Positions 9,955 through 22,285 of a stretch of 35,000 nt of DNA are shown piece by piece (position 1 is the first letter of the stretch; every line of letters starts with the position of its first letter). This DNA is from Trachelipus rathkii (Eukaryota; Arthropoda; Malacostraca; Isopoda; Trachelipodidae). The notes beneath the pieces are model-generated. The model was given only the letters and a program-made list of their open reading frames with translations. It was not told the origin of the DNA and did not search any database. The position numbers and the translations under genes were made by a program. The stretch covers positions 1 through 35,000 of the forward strand of contig JABUQX010095430.1 in assembly GCA_015478945.1 (NCBI GenBank), given 5' to 3'.

Positions 9955-10047
9955 TGCCTCCTCTTTGCGTGGGGTTCGAACCACCGCCTGTTGCGACGAG
10001 AACGACTAATTGACTCGACGCTCTATACTGAGCCATCTGCTAAACCA
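9955..10047 (-). ncRNA. tRNA-like head, unit m2
   Basis: On the minus strand, TGGCTCAGTATAG (box A, 10023-10035) and GGTTCGAACCCC (box B, 9971-9982) are present. The T arm is the best of the five: GTGGG, loop TTCGAAC, CCCAC. The acceptor stem is not complementary. This copy preserves the ancestral T-arm sequence most clearly. Confidence 0.6.
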
Positions 10048-10123
10048 AAAAGTTAGTAATCTCAGAGACGAGTTAAGACGAACGAGCTCCCGGTCAAGGC
10101 GTCTTATATCTAACTTTTTTGGA

Positions 10124-10210
10124 GTTAGAGGATGGCTCAAGTGGTAGAGCGTCGAGTTATGTCTTCTCAGTCGAACAGAGCTGAGTGTTCGACCCAGAGG
10201 ATGGCAATTC
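10124..10210 (+). ncRNA. tRNA-like head, unit p1
   Basis: GTTAGAGGATGGCTCAAGTGG carries box A at 10133-10144 with one extra base, and GTTCGACCC near 10187-10195 is the box B remnant. It follows TCTAACTTTTTTGG, which also precedes units p2 and p3 and so helps define the unit boundary. Confidence 0.55.
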
Positions 10211-10407
10211 TTTACCTTCCCCGTAATAGTTCCTCTCTGTTTAGTTGGTAAATATTTAAAATGGCGGTAAAAAAGCTAATGTTATAATCTAAAATCTTCA
10301 CGAACGATACAGATGGACAGGACAGTGGTGGAACACCTGGTGATAAGCCTTGATCGGTGAGCTTCGTCGCTTAAAAACTGTTCCTGAATTTCTAAACTTT
10401 TTTGGTG

Positions 10408-10503
10408 TTTAGTAGTGATGGTCCTCAGTCCGGTTTAGCAGCGCTCGAGTATGTGCGTTCTCAAGTCGCAACAGGGCGGTGGTTCACCCTAGAGGGAGGC
10501 AAT
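10408..10503 (+). ncRNA. tRNA-like head, unit p2 (most decayed)
   Basis: The D-arm region is scrambled (TGGTCCTCAGTCCGG) and box B has lost a base (GGTGGTTCACCCT). GTATG...GTTCTCAAGTCGC matches the anticodon-arm region of the other units. Confidence 0.5.
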
Positions 10504-10704
10504 TTTCTTTTACCTTCCCGGTTGAATAGGAGTTCTTTGTTTAGTGTGTTAAATTAAATTTGCGGTAAAGCAATGTTTTATATATAAAATCTTACGAAAC
10601 GATACGTGAGGCAAAAGGACCGGGTGGAAACCTCCGGTGATAACGCACTTTGACGCGGAGCTCGTTAACGCTGAAACTGATTCCTGAATTCTAACTTTTT
10701 TGGC

Positions 10705-10792
10705 TGTTAGAGGGATGGCTCAGTGGTTAGAGCTTCGCAGTATGTCTGTTCTCAGTCGCAAACAGGCCGCTGGTTTCGACCCCAGAGGAGGC
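10705..10792 (+). ncRNA. tRNA-like head, unit p3
   Basis: TGGCTCAGTGGTTAGAGC at 10716-10733 is a near-canonical D arm (GCTC...GAGC) with a perfect box A. GGTTTCGACCCC at 10772-10783 is box B with one extra T. After the linker the tail is cut off near 10825 by AT-rich sequence. A short frame starting MAVRGMAQWLELRS crosses it and is typical of SINE heads, not a gene. Confidence 0.6.
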
Positions 10793-10830
10793 AATTCTTT
10801 ACTTTCCCGTAATATAAATCGAATTAAGTG

Positions 10831-10979
10831 GTTATATATATATATATATATTATATCATATAATATTATACCACATATACATTATTAATAAATATAATTA
10901 ATATATATATATATATATATTATAATATATATATATTATATATATATGAGTATATATATATAGGTATATATTACGTAAT
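10831..10979. repeat. Interrupted (TA)n array with ATTACGTAAT edge
   Basis: TA-rich block replacing the tail of unit p3 and ending in ATTACGTAAT at 10970-10979. This is the same edge motif as on the left side of the tRNA-like array. Confidence 0.85.
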
Positions 10980-13699
10980 GTGTTCAGAGCACAATAAGCT
11001 CTCTGCCAGGCGATAAGACAGAAGATGTATCTATGTCTCTATGACCCCTTATTAACGTTCTATGATAGTCTATGTTCTTTTGTTAATTCTTAAAACTGCT
11101 TTCCATTTTTTGTTTTAAAAAAATTGATTATATGCAAAATAATGTTCTAAAATTTCAAGAAAATATGGTAAGCAGTAGCGAACTTATACCACCTACTTTA
11201 AGTGAGTGTAATTTTAAGATATATATGATTCCTGGACATTCAACTATCAAAGAATTTTTTTTAGAGAAAAGAAAACGTATATTAAGAGTTTATTTCGTTC
11301 CCTTATCAGATTTTCATGTAACAAACGATTAGCACGCATAATCCAATGCTCCCTTCGCTGCTCAGTGATGTGGTGACAACGTCACTAAGCCATCGGTAAT
11401 TACAGCAAACTATTAATAGGAGACAACTTGCTACGAAGCACCCAGGTCAGTAACATTAATACCAGATAAACCTCGGTACCCATCTATATTTTTCACAACA
11501 TCTATTACGATAAATATCAAGCAAAAATGTTCATAGATAATAGATGTTGAAGAGGACATGACATTTATACACATAGTGTACGACTTCTTCTCGCAGCTAT
11601 CATTTTAAAAGTTGCCAAACTTGTACACTCTCGCGCCAAACACAAAATAGAACCTTATACAGCTCGAGAGGTGAGGATATTAATCTATCCTCACGGCAGT
11701 GCTGTGCAAAATATCAGTGAACTATAACCACATACACCAAAATTTTCATAAAGGCTATATTCATACTCTCAAACATAAATCACTATACATAATTAGCCAC
11801 TAAGATAATACTACTTTAGCAGTAAGTGTCATTAAATATAAATAAAATAATGAGACAAGTCACATGAAGTAAATAGAATAGATCTCAGAGCCAGTGAGAA
11901 TATGCTTTACAAGATTAGGTGGATGATAGAAAAAATAACTGATATTACTCCCTATAAAATCAGACTTCTCTCTGTGTTTTACTGTTAGATTTATATTAAA
12001 GGTAAATTTATATCGCTTATAGGCTAAAGCATTTTGGTTATAGCAAGAGAGTTGGAAATACAACTAGTACCGGCGCCGTAGTATAATATTATACGCTTTT
12101 CCGATCTTCATTATGACCTTATCTCTCTCAATAATAACAGATTCGCGCTTAGTTCATGTAACGAATGTTGTGGACATATGTTGATATAGTATGGTTTATC
12201 TTTGTACCTTACACTCAATGACAGGAATAGTCAATAATACATTGTTATTTAAAGTTGCGGGCTATGCTTACAGGGAAATGTGATTCATTTGAAAATTAAC
12301 TTGCATTTTCTTTCTGCATAGAGAAGCACTTGTAGGGGATAAAGTTGTGTGGTGTAGACAGATTCTCGGCTGAAGTTAATCTAACTCAGGTTTGTGAAGA
12401 TGATATAATTAATATACATTGACATATAATCCATATATATATGAAGTGAAGACTCCTTGAAAAAATGTTGTGAATGAAATGCACTCATCAGTATTATCTC
12501 ATTCATTTATCTATCAGATGGACTTGAGTCCATTTATAACGTACTGAACCCCGTATTATGTACACGGCAAGGACGAAGAACTATAAAGTCTTTTTTGAGA
12601 AAGAGAGTAAAAACATGATGCATTTTTCATCATAGGTTGCTGCCAAAATGGAATATTGAGTTATTTCTCAACCCTTATGTAACTAAAAATAATTATTTAG
12701 TAAATCTAATGTATTAATACGTCATTATACAGGAACGACAAGAAATATTCAGTTTTCTATACAATTACCATAGAAATGAAGCCTCTCCGGAGAGAAAAGG
12801 GTTAGCTCCTTGTGAAGTCTGCATAATTGTGAGAAAAGATAGAATTTAGATTAACCATTATTCTCTCCTCACTTTTAAAAATTATCGACAAATTGAATCA
12901 ATGATTAAAAGTATATAATTGACGACGTGAGAGGAAAAGATATAGAAAAGACCTAGTTCTTATATCTTCATCTCTACTTTATCACAAATTTGCTCAAAGT
13001 AATATGCACGTATAGTATAGTAAGTTATCTTTCTCCTTCATCTTTCTCTAGTATATGAAATTAAGTGATGTGGGATGTATTTCCCCATTCTACAAGAGCC
13101 AGTCTATGACTGTAAGAACTTAGATTTACACAGCAGCTAGAAAGAGACTGAACTCTTAGATGGACTCTCTGTCTCAACTAGATTTCTTTCATTAAAAAAT
13201 TGAACTCTGTAGCAAAAGGACTGATAACTTTAATCAGCACGAGCTGATTATTGGCGACTTAGCATACAAAAGGAGTAATTGCCGCTATACCTATTTAGAA
13301 AAGCTCACAATAGAGTTCCCTTCTTGCCAATTTTCATTACATTTATACTTTGTAGAAACAAGAGCTTTCTCTGCCAATGGTCCAATTAAAATGCAAAACA
13401 AAAAATAGATTGTTGAATCTCATGGAAAAAATATGCCTGTATGGCTAACTCAAACATCTCAGACCTAATAATACAATATTATTATGCTTCCAAGCATTTA
13501 TAAGCACATATATTCCCATCTAAATACATATCGGTGAAAACATAGCTCTCATAATCGTCTCGCTCTATCATATAATTCCTTCCAGACCAAGGTAATTTTT
13601 AGTATGTCTGAATATATAATATTAAACTTATTATTATTTTATTTCTCGCGGGGTGATTAAAATACTATTTTCATTGATTTGTGAATTCATTATTAAAAA
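10980..13699. other. Unidentified interval without recognisable genes
   Basis: About 2.7 kb of AT-rich, non-array sequence. The longest frames, 66 codons at 11132-11332 (plus) and 67 codons at 11860-12063 (minus), match nothing I know and are within chance for this composition. Small perfect hairpins occur: GTGAGGAT/ATCCTCAC at 11671-11694, CTCTCCGGAGAG near 12785, and TAATCAGC/GCTGATTA at 13231-13250. No transposon end is obvious. Confidence 0.4.
13231..13250. repeat. Small perfect hairpin
   Basis: TAATCAGC (13231-13238), loop ACGA, GCTGATTA (13243-13250). Eight perfect pairs with a tetraloop. No context suggests a role. Confidence 0.6.
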
Positions 13700-13880
13700 T
13701 TATATTATTATTTTAATAGTTTTTTTATATAAATTATTTTATTATTAGTGTTTATTATTATATTATTATTATTATTATACTATTATTTCATAATATTATT
13801 TTATTATTATATTATTATTATTGTTATTATTATTATTATTATTATAGTTATTTATTTATTATTATTATTATTATGTATTA
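13700..13880. repeat. (TTA)n / (ATT)n microsatellite
   Basis: Trinucleotide ATT repeats, with tracts of up to eight or so units, interrupted by occasional G or C and by TTTATTT slips. It is a different simple-sequence family from the surrounding TA arrays. Confidence 0.9.
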
Positions 13881-14424
13881 GTGATTAAATGCTAATGTTA
13901 TATTGACTACACAATGATAGTGTTTTTAAACTCATTCTCTCACACTCTAAAAAAAAATATGGTGCTATCGAGGTTCCTTATCTGTAAGTTAATGGTTCGG
14001 CTAGCCTAAGTGATATATATACTTTTGTTTATGTGGTGATATGTACACTCACTTGTATAGAAAGGATACCATAAATAACTACTCAATACTATATGCTATA
14101 TAGAGACAAAACCATTAATAACTATATATGAGGTAACTGAGAATAATGACACAATAGTGTGCAAAGAAGCTAATGACGAAAAGATAATGGCCTTTGACTC
14201 AAGTGCAGAGAGATGTAGAGGTAAGAATGAAGTGATAAGAGTGACATGTTATAGTCGTTTATATATCTAAGAGATGGAATATAGGATATAAGTATAAAGA
14301 AATGAATAGTATGAATCCAAGTCAGCTTATGCTCTCGTCACACACTCAAAATTAGAAAAACATTAATAATATGGAGTTATTGTTCTCATATTATTATTAC
14401 AACCAAGGGTTCAGAGTAATAATA
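13881..14424. other. Unidentified AT-rich spacer
   Basis: Around 540 bases with an A run near 13950. No long frame and no repeat partner found. Confidence 0.4.
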
Positions 14425-15094
14425 ACTATATATATTATATATTATATATATTATATATATATATAATATATATTATATATATATTTATAATTAATATATT
14501 AATTTATAATATATATTAATATATATAATATATAATATTATATATAAATATTATATATATATATTAATATATATTAAATATATATATTAATATAATATAA
14601 TTATATATATATATATTATATATATATTATATATATATATATATATATAATAAATAAATACTATATATATATTATATATATATATATATATATAATATAT
14701 ATATATTATAATATATTAAATATATATAATTTATATATTAATATATATATATTATATTATATATATATTAATATATTAATACTTATATATATTAATATAT
14801 ATAATTATATATTATTATATATATAATTATTATATATAATTAATATATTATAATATATATTATATATATATATTAATAATATTAATATAATATATATAAA
14901 TTAATAATAATATTATATATATATTTAATATTATATTATATATAATATATATATATTAATATTAATATTAATATTAATAATATATTATATATTAATAATA
15001 TATATATATATATATTAATCAATAAAATATATAATAATAATTAAATATTATTAAATATTTATATATATACATATATATGGTGTAGTTTAGTTAG

Positions 15095-15134
<40 letters not shown>

Positions 15135-15138
15135 AGTG

Positions 15139-15171
<33 letters not shown>

Positions 15172-15232
15172 TGTGTATATATGTGTCTGTGTGTAATGAT
15201 TATATATATATATATGCATATATTGTTATTTA
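14425..15232. repeat. Long (TA)n/(TTAA) array
   Basis: About 800 bases consisting almost entirely of A and T, mixing TATA and TTAATA motifs, then TA with GTGTGTA and CTGTGTG patches after 15080. There is no coding potential. Confidence 0.92.
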
Positions 15233-15972
15233 AATATATCCATATGTTGTGGTGGTGGTGTTGAGTGTGTGTAGTGTTGTGAGGCTCGCTAGCTTGTGTG
15301 TTGCCGATAGTGGTTGTGTGATATGCCTATGTTTATTTTAAATATCACACCATATAATCTATCGAGGATGTTACGAAGTAGAAAGAAAACTTGACCGAGA
15401 CAGATGTATTTTAGAATAAATAAAAGTTGCAGACCTTTAAAACTTTCAATTGTTGGTCGATTGCAAATTCTATATCACATGTATTTAGAGCCTCAGTCAC
15501 AAAAGCATCAAGTCCTTTTATAATTGATAATAGATTTTAAGCTCTCGTCTTGTCCGGTCCTCTCATTATAGTTCTCACCTCTTTTATAATTCCTTCACAT
15601 TTATTGTGTAATATAGTAATTTGATCATCTCATCCATAAGAGAGAATCTTACTAATTTTTTCTATTATCAGAAGGAAATAAGTTTCAAAAACGTATAGCT
15701 TTATTGCTGTCAGAATGCTTTCTTGCGAAATCCATACATTTTTTAAATGTAATCTTTATTGAGAGAGAGATTGTACAAGATGAGAGTATCAGAATAATAT
15801 ATTTTATAAAAAATTCCCCCCAAAAACATGAGGAAAATATAGCTGGGGCAAAATGCTTTTCTGAGTATTTCAAAAAATTTGGTACTTTCGTCTCAGCTAC
15901 TTTTTAAAGCATGCTATCTCTTTTTTACCATCTCATCTTCTTCTCGCTCTCCTCTCTCCATCTCTACTCGTC

Positions 15973-15974
<2 letters not shown>
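15233..15974. other. GT-rich patch then unidentified sequence
   Basis: The first ~90 bases are GT-rich on the plus strand (GTGGTGGTGGTGTTG, GTTGTGAGG). A similar GT-rich patch with GTTGTGAGG follows the next TA array near 16780-16850, which may be a distant repeat relation. Overlapping frames on both strands at 15685-15907 are unremarkable. The right end turns pyrimidine-rich before the CT array. Confidence 0.4.
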
Positions 15975-16018
<44 letters not shown>

Positions 16019-16020
16019 CT

Positions 16021-16076
<56 letters not shown>

Positions 16077-16085
16077 TCTCTCTTC
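15975..16085. repeat. (CT)n microsatellite
   Basis: About 110 bases of CT with a few CC or TT slips. Frames across it encode S/L or E/R runs on the two strands and are not genes. Polypurine-polypyrimidine tracts of this length can form triplex (H-DNA) structures. Confidence 0.97.
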
Positions 16086-16263
16086 TCTGCAATGTAGTTT
16101 GAACGGCGTAATTTCAATACTTATAAAGTGGCAGCTTAATTATTTTCTAATACATATGTTCTCTAAGGTACTTTTTACGTCATACTCAAGCTATGCATAA
16201 CATTCTATGATATTGGCTGATAAAAATCAATGGCTGATGTGAGGGTGATACTCTCTCCTAGAA

Positions 16264-16459
16264 CATATATATCATTAAATTAATATATAATTACTATATA
16301 TATATATTAATTAAATATATATATATATATTAATATATATATTAAGTATATTATATATTAATATTATAATAAATATATATTATATATTAATATATTAATT
16401 TAATAATATTATAATTATAATTATTATAATTAATTATATATATATATATATCATTAATA

Positions 16460-16491
<32 letters not shown>

Positions 16492-16757
16492 ATAATATAT
16501 ATATATATATATTTATATTATTAATATATATATAATATATATATTAATATTATATATATATATATATATAATATTATATATATATTAATATATATATATA
16601 TATATAATATAAATATATTATATATATATATTATATTATATTATATATATTAGTAATTAATTTATTTAAATAATATATATTATATTATATTTATATATAT
16701 ATTATTTATATATATATAAATATATATATATATAATATTATAATATTATATATATGT
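16264..16757. repeat. (TA)n/(TTAA) array
   Basis: Nearly 500 bases of A and T only, with TTAATATA-rich segments and self-complementary blocks. No other feature. Confidence 0.93.
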
Positions 16758-18662
16758 AGTTGAGTTAGTATATATATTGTGTGTTGTAGTATGCTGGTGT
16801 GTGTTGCTTCTATCGGTCTGGGGGACGTTGTGAGGTTGCACGTGATTTGTGGAGCTGTTACTCGAATGTTTACTTTGGTTAATTATAAATAATAAACTAT
16901 ACTAACGTTCACACATTATGTGATATAATAATTTTCATGTCATTCGTCACGTTATGAAGTGTCAACACACCAACTACATATTATCTGCTTATCTTAATAT
17001 CAGGTAAATAATTGAGCATTATCACCTCGTCTGATGAAGCTACTATTTAAGGGCGAAGTGGATACTAGTGACTTTTGTTTGAATCTCCGGGTAAAAGTAA
17101 TAATCATAAATAATCAAGAGACCTACGGGATCCACTGTATACGACTGTAAAGACTCGATGTGAGGGTTGCTGACATAGGTGGAGAGTGATATATGCTGGA
17201 TATTTGTGAGTATTGATTCGTTCTCAAACTATGGTATTAAGTGAACTCTCACACGTGGACACAACTACTAGTAATATGTAAGTGAAATCACAGGATAAAT
17301 AATGTTCGTGCGACTCACCGTAGAAATCCATTTATATATAAATATAATAGTGCAGAGCCATTCTCAAACGGCTATTTACAGTGAGGTATAATAATACATT
17401 ATATAAGTGAGTAAGATAACACCAATCTAGGGATCGTTGCACCGTATTATTAGTGAATTTATAACCTAACCGCGACCCCTAGGCATGAGTGAAGCAAACA
17501 CTAACTGAAGCACACAGGGCAGCACTACTGAGAATAGTCCAACCTTGAAAAAACATTATATATATATAATAACAAGGATATATATATAATTTTATGGTCA
17601 AAGGTTATCATTATCACTAAGTAATGATCCAGATATACTAATTACTGCTGCTCTTCAGATCACGGCCCCCTACATTGCTGGCATGTCAATAACACACGAT
17701 ATGAACGCCAGCATATTTATGAAGAAGTGACTAGTAAGTGAGGGACATGTCTCACACTAGCTCCATAATTAATGTAGGTGAATGTGAGTATATAAATTAT
17801 TTAACATTCTAATGAGTACTAAAACTTAACTAATATATAGATGTGACTACTAGGTATTACACGCATGAATAAAGTATCTTAGGATAAAATACTATGTAGA
17901 ATGTGTTGCTACCATAAACAGTATATATTAGAGAGACGTATATTTCTAGATCACCGTATATTAATTAATCAGATAGAATATATACACTTACGTCACGAAA
18001 TATATATAGTCCCTTTGCACACTGCAGAGGAGAGTTCTCTCACTAAGCTCAATGGTTTACTGAACATGAATCAAGCTCATTTCGATGTTATATTTTAACC
18101 ACTGAGGCCATCCGAATAAGATAGGAGTAGCTGATTTAAATCCGCATATTTTATTATATATATAAGGCGTAAAATCAATTTGAGTGAGTATGGGTGAGAA
18201 CCAGAGAGCAATTAATTGTGAATAGCGGAGGTGATGAACAATTATTGATGGACCTAATTAGCCTTGACTATCCTGGCGCGCAATATATAGTGTGCTCGAG
18301 GAAGAACAGTGAAAATATACTAACACAATAAAATACTATGGATCCATCGCCCTTGACAGAGAATGCAAGAGCGGTACAAATTCTTCTTGGAAGAACTCCT
18401 TACCATTAACAAAAATTAATAAATAAACTATTCTTATTGAGTATGTAAAAATAATATAAATTAACTAATAAAATAGTGCAGATATTAATTAGAGTTTTAA
18501 ATTGAGACAGTGAGAGAATTAAAAAGATATTGAAATCTCATTTTGAATAATATAGTAATTATATTCATTATTTTATATATATAATTATAAGTTTTTTATA
18601 AAGGTAGTTTAGTATTATTATATTATTATTGTAAAACTTGAGTTTTATTATCTTATATCTAT
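16758..18662. other. Unidentified interval without recognisable genes
   Basis: About 1.9 kb. It begins with a GT-rich patch and then has mixed composition with many short ATATAT runs. The frame at 17901-18098 (65 codons) has no recognisable motif. No transposon end, tRNA-like box or minisatellite was found. Confidence 0.4.
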
Positions 18663-20464
18663 GGTTATATATAAATATATATATATATAGGTATATAATA
18701 TATTGTGAGATAGTGTAATATAGAGGTAGGTGATATAGTATAGTGATTAAGTATAAATTATATAGGCCCCTGTATGAGTGTATAGCGGACTCCGCTTCAC
18801 ATTTGTGATTTTTGATTATTATAATGTTATTTAATATTTAACATTAATATTAACATTAAGTATATGATACTAATAATGAATTTAAGTTGGTGACGGACAT
18901 GATTCAAAAAATATATTAGGAAATATTTTTAATATGTTCTATAACAAATCCACATTTTATATATAAAAAAGAGAAATCTATCTAAAGATGAAAGAGAATT
19001 ATATCTCTCATGAAAAGTACACACTACTATAATAACAATAAATAACCAATTATACATTTATTATCGAACTCATTTATGAGCGTGTAATATGCAAAATAAA
19101 AAAGAGAGATCACAGAGTGTGAGAATAAGCTAGAAAGAGAGAGTATTGAATAAGAAGAAGAATAGCTACGCAGAAGAAGACTAATTAGATATTTGAGAAG
19201 ATAACGCAGAGAGTGATAAAGCTTATTAGCAAAAATCGGTGAAAAAAAGAGATAGAAAAAAAAGCATAAAGTAAAAGGAAATAGTGTGAGCTCAGTAGCA
19301 CGAAGGAAAATGCGATGACAGAGGGGACGTTTTTCACCGAACTCACCCAGTTAGATGAGAGAAATAAGAAGACTGAGCACATAGTGGATACCACGCACAC
19401 GGCCTTAGAATACGACACGCATAAAACATAGAGCTCATAAGTAAGAGGTTCCATGAGAATGTACCCAGCGAAAAGAGGAGTGAAGAGTTAATACCCGCTC
19501 TTCACGATCAGTGCTCATCCAAGAAAGGCCAGAGAGACCCTCCTGACAATATTACATGCGGCATCCTATAGCGTGAAAAAGAAAGTGATATTCTCCACTA
19601 GCGTTTTCCTTTAGAGTTTAACAAGAGAGTGTAAAAACTGAGAACGGAAAATAGTATAGGATAAAGAAAAGCAGTAGAAAGAGGATACCTATAAATATTA
19701 TTAGAATCATGTCCACGTCACACACTTATAAGTTACGATTGAGTAGTAGAGGGAAGTCAATTATGACATACGCGAAAATATATGAAAAAAAAAATTCAAA
19801 ACTGACGGAGTCGTTTTAATAAAACATAATAAACAGTGATTAAGCTGAGAAATATTATAGTAATATTAAGAGATTAGAATAAATAATGAATAACATCACG
19901 ATTTAATAAATATTAATTCATATTTAAAAGTAAAACGATATATGTTAAAAACTAATGTGCTTAAATAGATAAGATATATAGATATAATAATTAAGTGATA
20001 GTATAATAATATAAAATTATAATAATATCAAGAGATAATATATATATTAATAGTATATAAATAAGATATATATATATAATATATATATTTCGTTTATGAG
20101 CTTCGTATGTAAACGCATCTCTAATTTTAGTAATTGAATTGATTGAAGAGAACGATAAAAATAGAAAAAGATAGTTATAGAGTGATATAGTATAGTGTAT
20201 AAATATGTAAGATGAATGAAGCACTCTATTTAATATAATTCTATGAGAGAGTTGAAATAAGGACTAGATATCTCACTCTTTTTAAATAATAGATGAGAAA
20301 AAGAAATAATAGTTTAAAATATTTATAGTATAATAGGTATAATAAAAATAAGTAAAAAATGCTATATAGATATTGAAGCAAGTAATATATAATTAAAGAT
20401 TTACATGTGAATAAAATTAATATTATATTTAATATAAAAATTATATAAGATATATAGAATAGTA
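18663..20464. other. Unidentified interval with plus-strand purine excess
   Basis: About 1.8 kb. From ~18960 to ~20330 the plus strand is strongly A+G biased, with repeated AGAGAGA, GAAGAAGAAG and AAAAAGAGA words and few C. Minus-strand frames at 19185-19454 and 19991-20224 are correspondingly S/F/L-rich and show no domain. No known repeat was recognised. Confidence 0.45.
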
Positions 20465-20591
20465 ATATATATATATATATATATATATATTACAAGGGTT
20501 TATTATTTTCATCTTACAATAATTTATTCGAGCCTTGTTCTTAATATTTATATTAACAACAGACCTTCGTCTGGAAATAGAACTTATATTG

Positions 20592-20664
<73 letters not shown>

Positions 20665-20750
20665 CTATATATATATATATATTATATTATATTATATATA
20701 TATATATATATACTATATAAATATATAATATATATATATATATATAATAT
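20465..20750. repeat. (TA)n arrays
   Basis: Two TA blocks, at 20465-20490 and 20595-20750, with the second containing a pure stretch of about 45 bases. The ~100 bases between them are mixed and unidentified. Confidence 0.92.
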
Positions 20751-21799
20751 TGAAACATAATGAATATATAAGGATAAAACGAATACTGTTTACGAAAAAT
20801 ATAGTGATAAATAACGACAATAACTATATCATAAGAATGAAATAAATTAAGTAAAAAAGGTAGAATATGATATTATAGATAGATAAACGCATTTTAATAT
20901 TAGGATTGAGCGTGGTAAAGAGTGAAGATAAAAAATAAACGATTTTATATAATATAATAATAAATATATAATAAAAATTAATAATTAATATTATATAAAT
21001 AAATATACCATAAAATAAATATAGAAAACTATATAAATAAAATAGTGAGATAATAAGATAATAAAGAAGAAGATAGAGTGAATTAAATGTAATGTGAGAA
21101 TAATATAAAAAGTATATAATCACATGAAATAATGATGAATAGATGGAATATAAAGTATAATAGAAAAGTAAAATATAGTAATATATATAATATATATCCA
21201 AAAAGTAGATTAATTAATAGTGATATAATAGGATAAATACATAAGTAAATAAATGATTAAATATAATTATATATGAAAGATATCGTGCCCATACTGGGGA
21301 TAAAGCCAACAGGGCTCGACAGTGCGGAGTTGCATGCGTGAAAGAATTTGTCGAACTCACTTTACTTAGTATTATATTTTATCTGAAACTCTCTAAGATA
21401 ATCAAATATTTTATAACCACTAATAAATTTAATTTCGTACATGATTATGTTATTCGTAAATTTATATTATAAGTTAATTGGGAGTTTGTTTAAAAAGCAA
21501 ATAATTTTAATACTCCTATACTTGAAACACATATATCGCTTCCTATGTTATTGAGTATTAGAAGGTGAATTAATATGTGATGTTATCTCGTGATATTAAT
21601 TTTAATGTATAAACATGATGTTAACTCACAAAAAGGTGACATTTTAATAATTTGCTTTTTACTCGGCTCCTGTGCTCTCAGCTCATTATCTCATGTTTAT
21701 TTATGAGGATAATTGATATAGTCGTATTACTGAAGTGAGAATGTCATCTCTCTCTTACTCTCCTCTCTCTCTACTTCATCTCTCTCTCTCTCTCTCTCT
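20751..21799. other. AT-rich interval with a small GC-richer island
   Basis: About 1 kb. A 125-codon minus-strand frame (20824-21201) is built almost only from I, Y, L, F and S, as AT-rich simple sequence would be, and is not called as a gene. A GC-richer island at 21285-21350 contains no recognised element. A CT-rich run (21752-21799) precedes the next TA array. Confidence 0.45.
21752..21799. repeat. (TC)n microsatellite
   Basis: About 45 bases of CTCTCT with two short interruptions, running directly into a TA array. Confidence 0.9.
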
Positions 21800-21810
21800 A
21801 TATATAATTA

Positions 21811-21843
<33 letters not shown>

Positions 21844-22080
21844 AATAAATTTAATTCTATTTATAGATATTGTCATATATAATTTATTTTATATATATAG
21901 AATATAAATTATTAATATATTATATATATATTAATATATATATTATATATTATATATTATTAATATATATAATTATATATTATAATATTAATATATATAT
22001 ATTAATTATATATCATTATATATATAATATCATATAAATTATATATATAATATATATATACTATATATATAAAATTATAA
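21800..22080. repeat. (TA)n/(TTAA) array
   Basis: Interrupted TA with TTAATATA segments. It is continuous with the preceding CT tract, giving a compound microsatellite. Confidence 0.92.
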
Positions 22081-22138
22081 GCCTGTGATACCTACTCATC
22101 TGTGAGGACTAGTCATGAGGCCAGCTGTATCTGAATTA

Positions 22139-22192
22139 ATTAATTATATATATAATTATATATATATTATATATATTATTATATATATTATA

Positions 22193-22244
<52 letters not shown>

Positions 22245-22285
22245 ATTATATATATAGTATATTATATATATAATATATATATATG
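22139..22285. repeat. (TA)n array
   Basis: TA repeat with a pure block at about 22194-22240. It is separated from the previous array by 58 mixed bases. Confidence 0.93.

Larger units (their letters stand above)
9575..10825. repeat. Inverted tandem array of five tRNA-like repeat units
   Basis: Five ~290 bp units share a tRNA-like head, a CTTTACCTTCCCGG linker, a TTTGTTTAGTGG...GCGGTAAA tail and an AACGATACG...GAGCTCGTT...CCTGAATT block. Two units are minus-strand (9575-10107) and three are plus-strand (10108-10825), meeting head to head near 10108. Unit spacing on the plus side is about 286 and 297 bases. The copies differ by many one-base indels. It resembles a tRNA-derived SINE amplified as a local satellite. 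RNA polymerase III promoter boxes are visible, but transcription is inferred only. Confidence 0.8.

Noticed and set aside
9661..10792. Five functional tRNA genes
   Set aside because: D and T arms are recognisable, but acceptor stems do not pair, the anticodon stem is poor and T arms carry indels. They are tRNA-derived repeats.
15879..16117. S/L-rich plus-strand and E/R-rich minus-strand frames
   Set aside because: They arise from the (CT)n microsatellite; no flanking coding sequence or start context supports a gene.
20824..21201. 125-codon minus-strand frame rich in I, Y, L and F, resembling a membrane protein
   Set aside because: The sequence is nearly all A and T, residues come from AT-only codons, and no motif or conserved spacing is seen. 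It is expected from composition.
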